Below, one piece after another: positions 17,581 through 24,752 of a stretch of DNA of 64,000 nt. Position 1 is the first letter of the stretch; the number at the start of each line of letters is the position of its first letter. The position numbers were made by a program, and so were the translations under genes. The notes below the pieces were generated by a model that saw only the letters and a program-made list of their open reading frames with translations, was not told the origin of the DNA and made no database searches. Origin of the DNA: Martinezella multihospitum (lineage in GTDB: Bacteria; Pseudomonadota; Alphaproteobacteria; Rhizobiales; Rhizobiaceae); contig NZ_FMAG01000003.1 of assembly GCF_900094585.1 (NCBI RefSeq), positions 124,001 to 188,000 of the forward strand, in the 5' to 3' direction.

Positions 17581-19065
17581 CTAGAAATTGCTGAAGCTGA
17601 AAGAAGAGCCTAGCGCGAGCTCGTTCAAAGCATCGGCGAAGGCGTCGACCTGATCGTCGAATTGTCCATTCGGAAAGGCACAGACCTCATCGAGAAATGC
17701 CTCATTCCAGTCCCCACGTAAAAGCTTGACGTTTCCGGCTTCCGCCTGCGCCGACGCCGGTTTGGCACGTGTCGCCTTATCACCGGTTGGGGATATAGCT
17801 TTTACGGGAAATCCCGCGAGCAGTTTAATCTTCGTTTCCGCATCGGCCTTACCGGCCGCACCCGGATCCTGCGGCATCCGGATTGTCACCGTCGGGCCGT
17901 CCTGCGACGCGGCGTTCTTGAGATTGCGTTCCACTTCGGCGGGCGACCAGCGTCCCCGCGCGATGGTTTCGACATAGAAAACACCGCCGGCCAAAGCCAT
18001 GCGCAAGCCAACAGTCCAGTCCGGCTTGCGACCGGGACGCGCCTTCGAAGCGGCGAAATCCCAAGCGCGGCAACGTTTTGCACCTGAAGGCACAGCCTCC
18101 GTGATTTCGAAGTCGCCGCGCTGAAACAGACCACCCGAGCGCGGCGCAGGCCGCTGTTGGAACTGACCGGCGACGGCGTAGCTACCCAACGGTATCTTGT
18201 CGCGCTCGACGACCGATCGAGGGAAACGTTCGGGAAAGAGCAGCTCGCCCTCCTCCGTCCTAGGATCGGCAAATCCGATCGAGGTTCGGCAACGGCGCTC
18301 CGGCTCGAATTCCATCGGCAGCATCAGATGCTCATAGCCAAGCCCGAGCGCAAGAATCGTGCCGGAGACATCCGTCTCGTGCAGCCGTTGCATCACGACG
18401 ACGATCGCCGAACGCTGCGGATCATTGAGCCGCGTCGGCACGGATTCGCGAAATGTGCGAACCGTCGATAGACGCTCTGCCTCGGATTCCGCCCCATCGA
18501 CCGAATGTGGATCATCGATGATGACACGATCGCCACGACCGCCGGTCAACCTCGAGAATGGCACCCCTTGACGCGAGCCCATGCAGGTATTGGCGAAAGC
18601 CATTTCCCCGGTTCTCGTCAGATTGACCCGATCGCCCCACAGCGCCTGATACCATTCGGAAGCAACAAGGTCTCGCATACGCCTATTGTCGCGCTTGGCG
18701 TAATGTTCTGAGTAGGAGGCGCCGAGATAGCGTATCTGCGGCTTGCCCTTCGGCCCCCATTCCCATGCCGGCCAGAAGACGCCGCAGAGAAGCGACTTCA
18801 TCGTACCCGGCGGCACGTTGATGAGGAGGCGCGTAATCTCGCCCGATGTCACCGCCTCGAGATGCTGACAGATAGCATCGATATGCCAGCCATGAACATA
18901 ATCAACGGAGGGCTCAACGACGTGCCAGGCCTCCCGAACGAACCCCGTCAGCGATTGGCAGTTGGCCCGAATTCGTTCGGCATCCAAGGCAATCCGGGTG
19001 GCGATCTCGGCCCGTTCGCGCTCAGCTCTCCGTTTTGCCCTCTCCTCCTGGATCGCTGCCATCAT
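17581..19065 (-). CDS. Phage terminase large subunit
   Basis: 494 residues from one of two adjacent ATGs at 19065/19062; a longer frame reaches 19131 but would overlap the small subunit by 110 bases. The ATPase half has Walker A NVPPGTMKSLL, Walker B RVIIDDPHS and the coupling segment VVVMQRLHETD. The nuclease half starts with the AWDFAASK strand and ends with QFDDQVDAFADALNELA, holding the acidic metal-binding residues of the RNase H fold. All key residues appear intact, so it should be able to translocate and cut DNA. It overlaps the small subunit gene by 44 bases. Confidence 0.92.
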   Translation of the reverse strand: MMAAIQEERAKRRAERERAEIATRIALDAERIRANCQSLTGFVREAWHVVEPSVDYVHGWHIDAICQHLEAVTSGEITRLLINVPPGTMKSLLCGVFWPAWEWGPKGKPQIRYLGASYSEHYAKRDNRRMRDLVASEWYQALWGDRVNLTRTGEMAFANTCMGSRQGVPFSRLTGGRGDRVIIDDPHSVDGAESEAERLSTVRTFRESVPTRLNDPQRSAIVVVMQRLHETDVSGTILALGLGYEHLMLPMEFEPERRCRTSIGFADPRTEEGELLFPERFPRSVVERDKIPLGSYAVAGQFQQRPAPRSGGLFQRGDFEITEAVPSGAKRCRAWDFAASKARPGRKPDWTVGLRMALAGGVFYVETIARGRWSPAEVERNLKNAASQDGPTVTIRMPQDPGAAGKADAETKIKLLAGFPVKAISPTGDKATRAKPASAQAEAGNVKLLRGDWNEAFLDEVCAFPNGQFDDQVDAFADALNELALGSSFSFSNF

Positions 19066-19369
19066 CGTCGGCGGATCCGGCAAGCGGACCGAAGAGGGAC
19101 TCGAGTATCGCAAGCTGCTCATCCGTGGCATTGGTTAGGTCGATGGTGACGCCGCAGCCTCCCTTGGCCCCGGCGCCAGAGCGCTCGCTAGGTTTCTGAT
19201 GAACATAGGAGGCCGCTATCTTTGCCATTTCATCGCGCCGCTTCTGATCCGCCTCATCGTCACGCATCACTTTCAGCATGTAATCAAGCGGCGTGTCTTC
19301 GGCGGAAACGGCCTTGCGACGGCGCGCACGCTGTTTGCGCGACGCGACCGGCTTGTCGGCATTGGTCAT
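19022..19369 (-). CDS. Phage terminase small subunit-like protein
   Basis: 115 residues, very basic at the N-terminus (RKQRARRRKAVS) and acidic at the C-terminus (AGSADDDGSDPGGEG). The central DYMLKVMRDDEADQKRRDEMAKIAASYVHQKP pattern, split here over residues 29-59, is typical of small terminase proteins in rhizobial prophages. It lies just before and overlaps the large subunit. It should recognise the packaging site and load the large subunit. Confidence 0.78.
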   Translation of the reverse strand: MTNADKPVASRKQRARRRKAVSAEDTPLDYMLKVMRDDEADQKRRDEMAKIAASYVHQKPSERSGAGAKGGCGVTIDLTNATDEQLAILESLFGPLAGSADDDGSDPGGEGKTES

Positions 19370-19579
19370 GCTTCAGATTTCCGATGGAATTTTGAAAGAA
19401 AACAAGCGGTTCAAAACGATGCTTGCGATCGTCAGTGCGTCGCTGCAACTGTTCTCATCATGCCAAAATAGATACCTCATTTCGGTCCAGTTGGCGACAC
19501 CCTTGAAGGCCAGCCATCGCGCAAGGAATGAGGACCTTGACGGAGGCTACAAATAATAGATTGAAATCACAGGAGAATA

Positions 19580-20617
19580 TTGCACTCTGCAGTCCGACGA
19601 ATTGAACGATGTAGCCCTCAATCCTCACCCGTTAGCCTTGAAATGCCAGAGATGCGCGATCAAATTCAGTCCAGAGCGGCGCTTGAGCAGATCCGCGCCA
19701 TACTCCTGCAGGAGTGGGACCCCAGCGGTATTCGAGATGTGCAGGGACCGCGTGATGAATACGAGAACTATGCCGATGAAATCCTCGTCATTTTATCGAC
19801 GAGAGAGGCGACGGCAGAAACGATCGCTGCCCACCTTCTCCAAATAGCAGCAGATCACATGGCTCTACGACGCACCCCGGCCCTGACTGCGCTTTGCATG
19901 CGCACGGCAATGCATTTGATGAGAATCCCGGCGAAGCACAGACGAGGAACAGTGCAGAACAGCGGCGCGGTTGATCCCATGAGCCAGGATTGGGTTCGGC
20001 GGTTCATCGCCGCCAATCTCCCGGTCCTGCCCGTTCCCGGCATCCCGGAGATTCGCCTGCACAAAGCGGGCCCACAAAGCGGGCTACGACACCTCGCGGA
20101 GCGAGACCCACAATTTGGCTCGCCCTACTGGGCACACTACTGGAGTGGAGGTCTGGTCCTGGCCCGTTATCTTCTCGACAGGCCGGAAAGCGTCTCCGGT
20201 CGCGATGTGCTTGATCTTGGCGCCGGTTCAGGAATCGTAGGGATTGCAGCCGCAAAGGCCGGCGCGGCGAAGGTATATGCCGCCGACGTCGATCCCTATG
20301 CAATCTCAGCAATTGAACTCAATACGACACTGAATGACGTGGTGATCGATGCGATACGTGCTGATTTGACGAAAGGCGACCCGCCTGAAGTCGACGTCAT
20401 ATGCGTCGGGGATCTTTTCTATGACGCAGCACTTGCGGAGAACGTCATTGCATTTCTGGATCGCTGTCTGGCGCAAGGAGTTGCGATTTTGATCGGTGAT
20501 CCATGGCGAGCTCATCTGCCGACAGCACGGCTTCGACTTCTCGCGGAATACGCGGTCTCGGATTTCGGCAAGGATACAGCAAGCACCGGCCCAGCCGGCG
20601 TCTTCGCCTTCGAATAG
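19580..20617 (+). CDS. SAM-dependent methyltransferase (ETFB-lysine/PrmA-like) with extra N-terminal domain
   Basis: 345 residues if started at the TTG at 19580 (AGGAGA lies 3 bases before it); ATGs at 19643 and 19652 are alternatives. Residues about 26-110 form a small helical domain (IRAILLQEWDPSGIRDVQG...) seen as a separate small protein elsewhere in rhizobia. A class I methyltransferase follows from about residue 134: GSPYWAHYWSGGLVLARYLL, motif I VLDLGAGSGIVGIAAA (210-225), AADVDPYAISAIELN and DVICVGDLFYD. This half resembles protein-lysine methyltransferases of the ETFBKMT/PrmA type and could start alone at the ATG at 19979. It is opposite in strand to all flanking phage genes, so it is likely cargo or a host gene trapped in the element. 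Confidence 0.75.
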   Translation: MHSAVRRIERCSPQSSPVSLEMPEMRDQIQSRAALEQIRAILLQEWDPSGIRDVQGPRDEYENYADEILVILSTREATAETIAAHLLQIAADHMALRRTPALTALCMRTAMHLMRIPAKHRRGTVQNSGAVDPMSQDWVRRFIAANLPVLPVPGIPEIRLHKAGPQSGLRHLAERDPQFGSPYWAHYWSGGLVLARYLLDRPESVSGRDVLDLGAGSGIVGIAAAKAGAAKVYAADVDPYAISAIELNTTLNDVVIDAIRADLTKGDPPEVDVICVGDLFYDAALAENVIAFLDRCLAQGVAILIGDPWRAHLPTARLRLLAEYAVSDFGKDTASTGPAGVFAFE

Positions 20618-20679
20618 GAAAAGTCACCAATCGGAGATATTCGGCAGTCATGAGGGTTCGGACCGCATTGACGCCGAGA

Positions 20680-21345
20680 CTAGGCTTTCATCCTGGCGCG
20701 CCTGCGGTTCCCGCGCTCCAGTCGTTTGGCGAGTTCAGCAAGCTCGGAACTTGTCGCGTCGAAGACGGGCCGCGCATCATCCGGCAGCCAATGTGTTTCA
20801 TGCTTGCGCGCCTTAGGCTTTACCCGGTCGAGCCCGCCGGGCGCATTCGGCATCATCGGCGATATGCGCGACCAATCCGGCTCCTGCAGCATGGGTGAGG
20901 CAGCAAGAAGCACACCCGCAAGCTTCTGGAATTCGCTCTGAATGCGCCGCTCGGCGGTACGCCGGACACGTCCGGTTCGAGCGCAGAAATCTCGAAACGA
21001 ACCGGCGATATAAGGCGCAGCAAGGCAAATGGACCATCGCGAAAGCAGGATGCGTCGCTCCTCGTCGCCGACATGAACGCGTAGCCATTCCTGCAGGACC
21101 TCCTCTGCCCGGCTGATGGCCGCAGCGCTCGGGCGATAGCGAGTGCGGATATCGGCATGATCCATCGGTTCGGGCAAAACCTCCGGCCAAAGCGTCCGCA
21201 TCCTGTCGGGCCGGACACCGCGTACATCGAGATGAACCATCGTATCGGCAGCCTCGACGAAACGAGCCCGGATGATCAGGCTCAAGTCGGCGATCTCGGC
21301 CGCGCGACGGGACAGGTCGTCAAACTGCAAGGCGGACCGGTGCAT
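20680..21345 (-). CDS. Conserved prophage protein, DUF6362-like
   Basis: 221 residues from the ATG at 21345, with GGAG 10 bases upstream; an in-frame TTG precedes it directly. The N-terminal half has DLRGVRPDRMRTLWPEVLPEP-like phrases (here split around residues 41-62) typical of DUF6362 proteins found near the terminase in rhizobial prophages. The C-terminal 45 residues are Arg/Lys-rich (LAKRLERGNRRRARMKA), suggesting nucleic acid contact. The role is unknown. It overlaps the preceding gene by 26 bases and lies between the early region and the terminase genes. Confidence 0.65.
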   Translation of the reverse strand: MHRSALQFDDLSRRAAEIADLSLIIRARFVEAADTMVHLDVRGVRPDRMRTLWPEVLPEPMDHADIRTRYRPSAAAISRAEEVLQEWLRVHVGDEERRILLSRWSICLAAPYIAGSFRDFCARTGRVRRTAERRIQSEFQKLAGVLLAASPMLQEPDWSRISPMMPNAPGGLDRVKPKARKHETHWLPDDARPVFDATSSELAELAKRLERGNRRRARMKA

Positions 21346-21736
21346 CAAGTCGTTTCTCCAATTCCTGATAAATCAGCGTTCGCAATGTCGCGCGAACGGG
21401 CCAAGGCCGCCGCGCCACCGCATCCGTACGCAATGTGGCAAGCGCAATATCGTCGAAGGCGCCCAAGAGATCACCTGGACGCTGCAGCGCCCAATCCGCA
21501 CGCTGCGCCAGAACATCGGACACGGCACCGATCGTGTCCGACCAGAGCTCGTCGCGATTGCTCCCGGTCTGCCGGATACATCGCAGAACGAAGACCAGAT
21601 GGCCATCGCCATAGCGGCCTCGGATTTCCTGCATCGTACCGCGCGCGTGGCTCTCCGCAGGTGCGCGGCGCCGATGGACGGGAACCAGCTTGATGCCGAG
21701 CCCATCGAGAAGAAGGTCTAGCCTGCCTTTGGTCAT
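21320..21736 (-). CDS. Hypothetical prophage protein
   Basis: 138 residues with AAGGAG 9 bases before the ATG at 21736. The protein is basic and helical, without signal peptide, membrane segment or recognised motif. It carries DLLLDGLGIKLVPVHRRRAPAE at the start and a helical C-terminal half with several Arg. It lies in the early leftward operon between two other small unknowns and overlaps the next gene, so it is probably co-translated. No function can be assigned. Confidence 0.6.
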   Translation of the reverse strand: MTKGRLDLLLDGLGIKLVPVHRRRAPAESHARGTMQEIRGRYGDGHLVFVLRCIRQTGSNRDELWSDTIGAVSDVLAQRADWALQRPGDLLGAFDDIALATLRTDAVARRPWPVRATLRTLIYQELEKRLDAPVRLAV

Positions 21737-21790
21737 GACAGTTTAACTCCTTTCGTTGGTGAGTTTGATGCCTCTTCCATTCCCGTGGGA

Positions 21791-22075
21791 TCACATGACG
21801 CCTTCGGCCGCACTGGCGATTTTGACCAATTTGGGCTTGAAAAAGGCCTCCGCCTTGGAAAGGGCTTCGACCCGCGCTCCGTCACGCAGCATGGGCGTAT
21901 TGAGATAGGCGACCATCGCCTCGCCCGCCGCAGCCTTCGCAGCGTCCTGCGTCGCAAAGACGATCGGTTCACCTCGACTATCTCGGAGGATCTCGTTTGT
22001 CGCCCGGTGAACCTTGCGAATCCAGCCGAGATGGCCGCCGGCAACGGCTTCTGTTCCGATTTGAAATTCGTTCAT
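21791..22075 (-). CDS. Hypothetical prophage early protein
   Basis: 94 residues with GGGAGG just upstream of the ATG at 22075. It is a small mixed protein with HLGWIRKVHRATNEILRDSRG followed by a helical stretch, LSKAEAFFKPKLVKIASAA. No family is recognised. It is the third gene in the leftward transcript that begins opposite the repressor, so it is expected to be expressed early after induction. Confidence 0.55.
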   Translation of the reverse strand: MNEFQIGTEAVAGGHLGWIRKVHRATNEILRDSRGEPIVFATQDAAKAAAGEAMVAYLNTPMLRDGARVEALSKAEAFFKPKLVKIASAAEGVM

Positions 22076-22168
22076 ATCAACCTCCCCCCGGCTCGCTTGG
22101 CCAGGTCCATCTGTAGAGTTTTCGATTGGATTTTTACGTTTCAGCGCCCGCCTACCGTCCGCGAAGCT

Positions 22169-22375
22169 TCACCGGCTGTGCCGGCTCCCTGAACTCGAGC
22201 ACGGGTCGTCAACGATGCGGAAGTGAAATTGGTCTCCCTCCGGAGCACCGGAATCTTCATCATCGAGGGATGGCGTTGGCGACTTCCAAATGACCGACTT
22301 TATCGCGATCATCATAGCGGCGAAAAACAACGCCGCGCCGATGCAAGCGAGAAGGCCCTGAAGCATTTCGATCAT
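22169..22375 (-). CDS. Small single-pass membrane protein
   Basis: 68 residues: residues 6-27 are one hydrophobic segment (LQGLLACIGAALFFAAMMIAI), followed by a polar acidic tail (SLDDEDSGAPEGDQ). The ATG overlaps the stop of the zinc-ribbon gene as ATGA. It lies early in the leftward operon. A small membrane protein in this place could be a holin-like or exclusion factor, but there is no lysin beside it and I make no call. Confidence 0.5.
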   Translation of the reverse strand: MIEMLQGLLACIGAALFFAAMMIAIKSVIWKSPTPSLDDEDSGAPEGDQFHFRIVDDPCSSSGSRHSR

Positions 22376-22578
22376 GGCAACATCTCCTGCTCGGCTGCTT
22401 GCACTGTGGACTTCGTCTCCACCATCTCCACCGGTTCGACGGCCGCATCACAACCCTCGCAATGCAGCTCGATAATCTCCGCGATCGACAGAATTCGGAG
22501 ACAGCCAGGGCATCCCCAGAAGCGATCGAAATATCCCGCGCGAAAAGCCGCCGTTCTCCTCCTGCTGCCTGTGACCAT
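22372..22578 (-). CDS. Small zinc-ribbon protein, first gene of the leftward phage operon
   Basis: 68 residues from the ATG at 22578, preceded by GAGGGGTGAAGG. A longer frame to 22794 crosses the promoter and operator region and runs into the divergent repressor, so it is rejected. Two Cys pairs, CPGC and CEGC about 17 residues apart, form a likely zinc ribbon of the kind found in small transcription-related phage proteins. The N-terminus is basic (TGSRRRTAAFRAGYF). It is the first gene downstream of the leftward promoter facing the repressor and ends by ATGA overlap with the membrane protein gene. An early regulatory role is plausible but only inferred. Confidence 0.6.
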   Translation of the reverse strand: MVTGSRRRTAAFRAGYFDRFWGCPGCLRILSIAEIIELHCEGCDAAVEPVEMVETKSTVQAAEQEMLP

Positions 22579-22659
22579 GCCTTCACCCCTCAAACATTTC
22601 CTGCCATATGCGGCGTTAACTCGTTTGACAGCCAAGCAGCGGATTATGCTGTTGCCGAC

Positions 22660-22688
22660 TTGATAGACACAAATTATGTTGATAATAA
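22660..22688 (+). promoter_or_regulatory. Repressor promoter
   Basis: TTGATA (22660-22665), 17 bases, TAATAA (22683-22688) on the plus strand. The transcript would start near 22695 and reach the repressor ATG at 22737. The spacer is exactly the left operator arm, so the repressor should be able to block its own promoter. Confidence 0.6.
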
Positions 22689-22713
22689 TGGCGATGTCAA
22701 CATGATTTATGTC
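22666..22713. promoter_or_regulatory. Operator pair left of the repressor gene
   Basis: GACACAAATTATGTTGA (22666-22682) and TCAACATGATTTATGTC (22697-22713) form an imperfect inverted repeat (15 of 17). Each arm also contains its own palindrome, ACAY-N5-RTGT (22667-22679, 22700-22712). Their centres are 33 bases apart, about three helix turns. The same palindrome recurs three times after the repressor gene. This is the expected layout of CI-like operators. Confidence 0.7.
22673..22700 (-). promoter_or_regulatory. Leftward early promoter of the phage operon
   Basis: On the minus strand TTGACA (22700-22695), 16 bases, CATAAT (22678-22673) is close to the sigma-70 consensus. It points to the zinc-ribbon gene at 22578 and the 22 kb of phage genes beyond. 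It lies face to face with the repressor promoter, and both are covered by the palindromic operators. Confidence 0.65.
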
Positions 22714-22736
22714 GGAAATTTTGCAAGGGTCTAGCG

Positions 22737-23525
22737 ATGCAGAAATCCATGGGCGAACGACTGAGAGCGGCCCGCGAAGCCGCAAATTATCCATCAGCCA
22801 CGAAGGCGGCAGAAGCGCTGGGCGTGAGCCTGTCCACCTATCGCGCGCATGAAAACGGACAAAACGAATTCAGCGCCGAAGTCGCTAATCGCTATGCGAA
22901 GAAATTCGGTACGACGGCAGCCTATCTGCTGACTGGCGAAGGCCTGCGCATATCCGCGCGCCCATCGCCGAACATCGTCATGTCATTCGATCCCGACGAG
23001 CAGGATCAGGACGGATTTGCCGAGAGTAGCGACGAACTCAGCTACAGCCGCGAGCACTGGAAGCCGCAAATCGAAGGCGCAACACCGGAAGTGGACGTCA
23101 AGCTCGGCGCCGGTAGCGGCATTGTCGGCGAAGTCATTAACCTCCCCGTCGGCTCAGGCAATGTCGCCGGGCATAAGATCGTCGCGGAATGGCTTATCCC
23201 CACCGGCTATCTACGAAACGAGGCAAAGGCTTCGCCGAACCATACGATCATCATGGAAGTCGTCGGCGATTCCATGCAGCCCACCTATATGCCGGGCGAT
23301 CGCGTCATCGTCGATCTCTCGCAGAACCAAATGACCACCGATACAGTCTACGCGATCAGCGACGGCTATACCGAACCGCAGATCAAGCGGCTGCAGCGAG
23401 TTCCCTTCACCCATCCGGGCCAGGTCAAGATCATTTCCGACAATCCAGCCTTAGAGACCTTCACCGTCGAGCTGGATCGGCTGACCATTATTGGCCGAAT
23501 CTGCGGCCACATTGCCCGCAAATAG
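22737..23525 (+). CDS. Phage CI/LexA-like repressor (HTH-XRE plus S24 peptidase)
   Basis: 262 residues. Residues 5-65 are a helix-turn-helix of the XRE type (GERLRAAREAANYPSATKAA, then VSLSTYRAHENGQNEFS). Residues about 150-262 are the S24 LexA-like domain, with the catalytic serine in VGDSMQPTYMPGDRV (Ser179) and a lysine in QIKRLQRV (Lys217) completing the dyad. It should dimerise on operators, hold the phage genes silent, and cut itself when RecA is activated. The cleavage bond is uncertain; Ala-Gly near residues 125-126 is a candidate. The gene is divergent from the phage operon and flanked on both sides by matching palindromes. Confidence 0.9.
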   Translation: MQKSMGERLRAAREAANYPSATKAAEALGVSLSTYRAHENGQNEFSAEVANRYAKKFGTTAAYLLTGEGLRISARPSPNIVMSFDPDEQDQDGFAESSDELSYSREHWKPQIEGATPEVDVKLGAGSGIVGEVINLPVGSGNVAGHKIVAEWLIPTGYLRNEAKASPNHTIIMEVVGDSMQPTYMPGDRVIVDLSQNQMTTDTVYAISDGYTEPQIKRLQRVPFTHPGQVKIISDNPALETFTVELDRLTIIGRICGHIARK

Positions 23526-23545
23526 AAAGCAAATATTGGCCATAA

Positions 23546-23603
23546 ACACCTTCAGTGTTCCAATTGCACATATAAACATAAATAGTGTTGACATATATCG
23601 TGT
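23546..23603. promoter_or_regulatory. Second operator cluster, downstream of the repressor gene
   Basis: Three further ACAY-N5-RTGT palindromes lie at 23546-23558 (ACACCTTCAGTGT), 23576-23588 (ACATAAATAGTGT) and 23591-23603 (ACATATATCGTGT). The last two sit 15 bases apart as overlapping 17-base units that match the left operators at 14-15 of 17 bases. A TTGACA at 23588-23593 lies within them and could be a rightward -35 box. The intergenic region 23526-23750 holds nothing else that I can support. Confidence 0.6.
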
Positions 23604-23750
23604 TGAATGGCAATTTCGTCGATGAGAGCCATTGGTCCTGAATGGAATGAGCCCGGGCAAACGTAAGACATCGCCCGAAGTCAGCGAAACCGGACGTACC
23701 AGGCGCAACGATTGAAAAGGCTGCAAGGCCGTCGAAGGAGAGTGTCATTC

Positions 23751-23849
23751 ATGCCGAGAAAGCCGAATGCTTTCATGTTTGCACCGATAGATACCTGGAG
23801 GGGAACCGGTATTGCCGAGATATCGTCGATCGCCAAGACGGGAGAATGA
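23751..23849 (+). CDS. Possible 32-residue leader ORF coupled to the next gene
   Basis: A small frame with AGGAGA 9 bases before its ATG encodes MPRKPNAFMFAPIDTW... and stops at 23849, its TGA overlapping the ATG of the 131-residue gene (ATGA). The good ribosome site and the overlap suggest real translation and coupling. The short product has no recognised motif. It may be a coupling peptide only. Confidence 0.35.
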   Translation: MPRKPNAFMFAPIDTWRGTGIAEISSIAKTGE

Positions 23850-24241
23850 CGGTGTACGCTCGGGAATTTTCCTGCGAATATTCGTTCGATGAGCTCAGCA
23901 TCCGCCTATGCGATCGTTGGGAAACCGGATTGCTATTATATGGGCGTGCTGAATTGACATCGGCAGGAGCCGATTACGAGGATGAGTTCTACGTTTCGGC
24001 AATCAGATTGGATGGCGGTGCAAGGCTTGCGCGGCCGAATGCCTCGAGCAACGCAGGCGGCTTCGAGTCCGAATTGTTTCGGCGGATAGCTGCCGTCATC
24101 GAAGACGACAGAACGCAGGCGGGCCGTCACGCCGCCGAACTTTTCGCCATCGAATTGGAACAATCCCGGCAAGCCGACCATGACCAATGCTACAAGATCA
24201 GACAGGAAAGAAACCTGGAGATGCTCGCACCAACACATTGA
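23846..24241 (+). CDS. Hypothetical protein right of the repressor
   Basis: 131 residues from the ATG at 23846, which directly follows GGGAGA and overlaps the stop of a 32-residue ORF. It begins MTVYAREFSCEYSFDELSIRL, followed by a charged mixed alpha/beta body; no signal peptide, membrane segment or catalytic motif is seen. The three repressor-like palindromes at 23546-23603 lie upstream, so it may be a rightward prophage gene under repressor control rather than a host gene. No family is recognised. Confidence 0.5.
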   Translation: MTVYAREFSCEYSFDELSIRLCDRWETGLLLYGRAELTSAGADYEDEFYVSAIRLDGGARLARPNASSNAGGFESELFRRIAAVIEDDRTQAGRHAAELFAIELEQSRQADHDQCYKIRQERNLEMLAPTH

Positions 24242-24288
24242 GGCCCATTGCAGCCAAGCATCAACATCCAATGGAGGTTGCTGAGACC

Positions 24289-24684
24289 ATGGACGTCTCC
24301 CAGCACGAGCTTGAAGAAATCCGCCTACTGGAGCAGAAGCTGCATCTCCCTGAAATCCGGCAATCGCCGGCGATCGTGGCGGAACTGTTGGCGGAAGGCT
24401 TCGTTGAATTCGGCAGCTCCGGAACGGTCTATGACGATAGAGATGAACTAATCGCCGGTCTGGCTGCAGAAAAATCGGAAGAAGCCGCTCCCCCCATTAT
24501 TTCCCGCGACTATGCCTTTCGACCGATCTCGCCGGATGCCGTCCTCGTCACTTATCGAAGCATCCGACAGGCCGGAGAGAATGGCCAGGAGCGACACACG
24601 CTGCGGAGTTCGATCTGGCAGCGTTTCGATGGACGATGGCAGATGATTTTCCATCAGGGAACGCTCACCACTCCGCAAGACTGA
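24289..24684 (+). CDS. DUF4440 / NTF2-like protein
   Basis: 131 residues from the ATG at 24289, where GGAGG lies 11 bases before; an upstream ATG at 24271 and a longer frame to 24187 exist, but the latter overlaps the preceding gene. The protein shows the cone-shaped NTF2-like pattern of the DUF4440 family: an N-terminal helix (ELEEIRLLEQKLHLPEIRQS), the signature LAEGFVEFGSSGTVYD, and three closing strands ending SIWQRFDGRWQMIFHQGT. Members are small binding proteins or enzymes of unknown substrate. It lies past the prophage region and is probably a host gene. Confidence 0.75.
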   Translation: MDVSQHELEEIRLLEQKLHLPEIRQSPAIVAELLAEGFVEFGSSGTVYDDRDELIAGLAAEKSEEAAPPIISRDYAFRPISPDAVLVTYRSIRQAGENGQERHTLRSSIWQRFDGRWQMIFHQGTLTTPQD

Positions 24685-24752
24685 ACCCACAACGCGGCGG
24701 CACCGCATTTGTAAGCCATGCAATCCTTGTGATTGAGCCAAGCGCGGCAGGC

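Noticed and set aside
22579..22794. N-terminal extension of the zinc-ribbon gene to 22794
   Set aside because: It would translate through the promoter and operator region and overlap the divergent repressor gene. The ATG at 22578 has a strong ribosome site.
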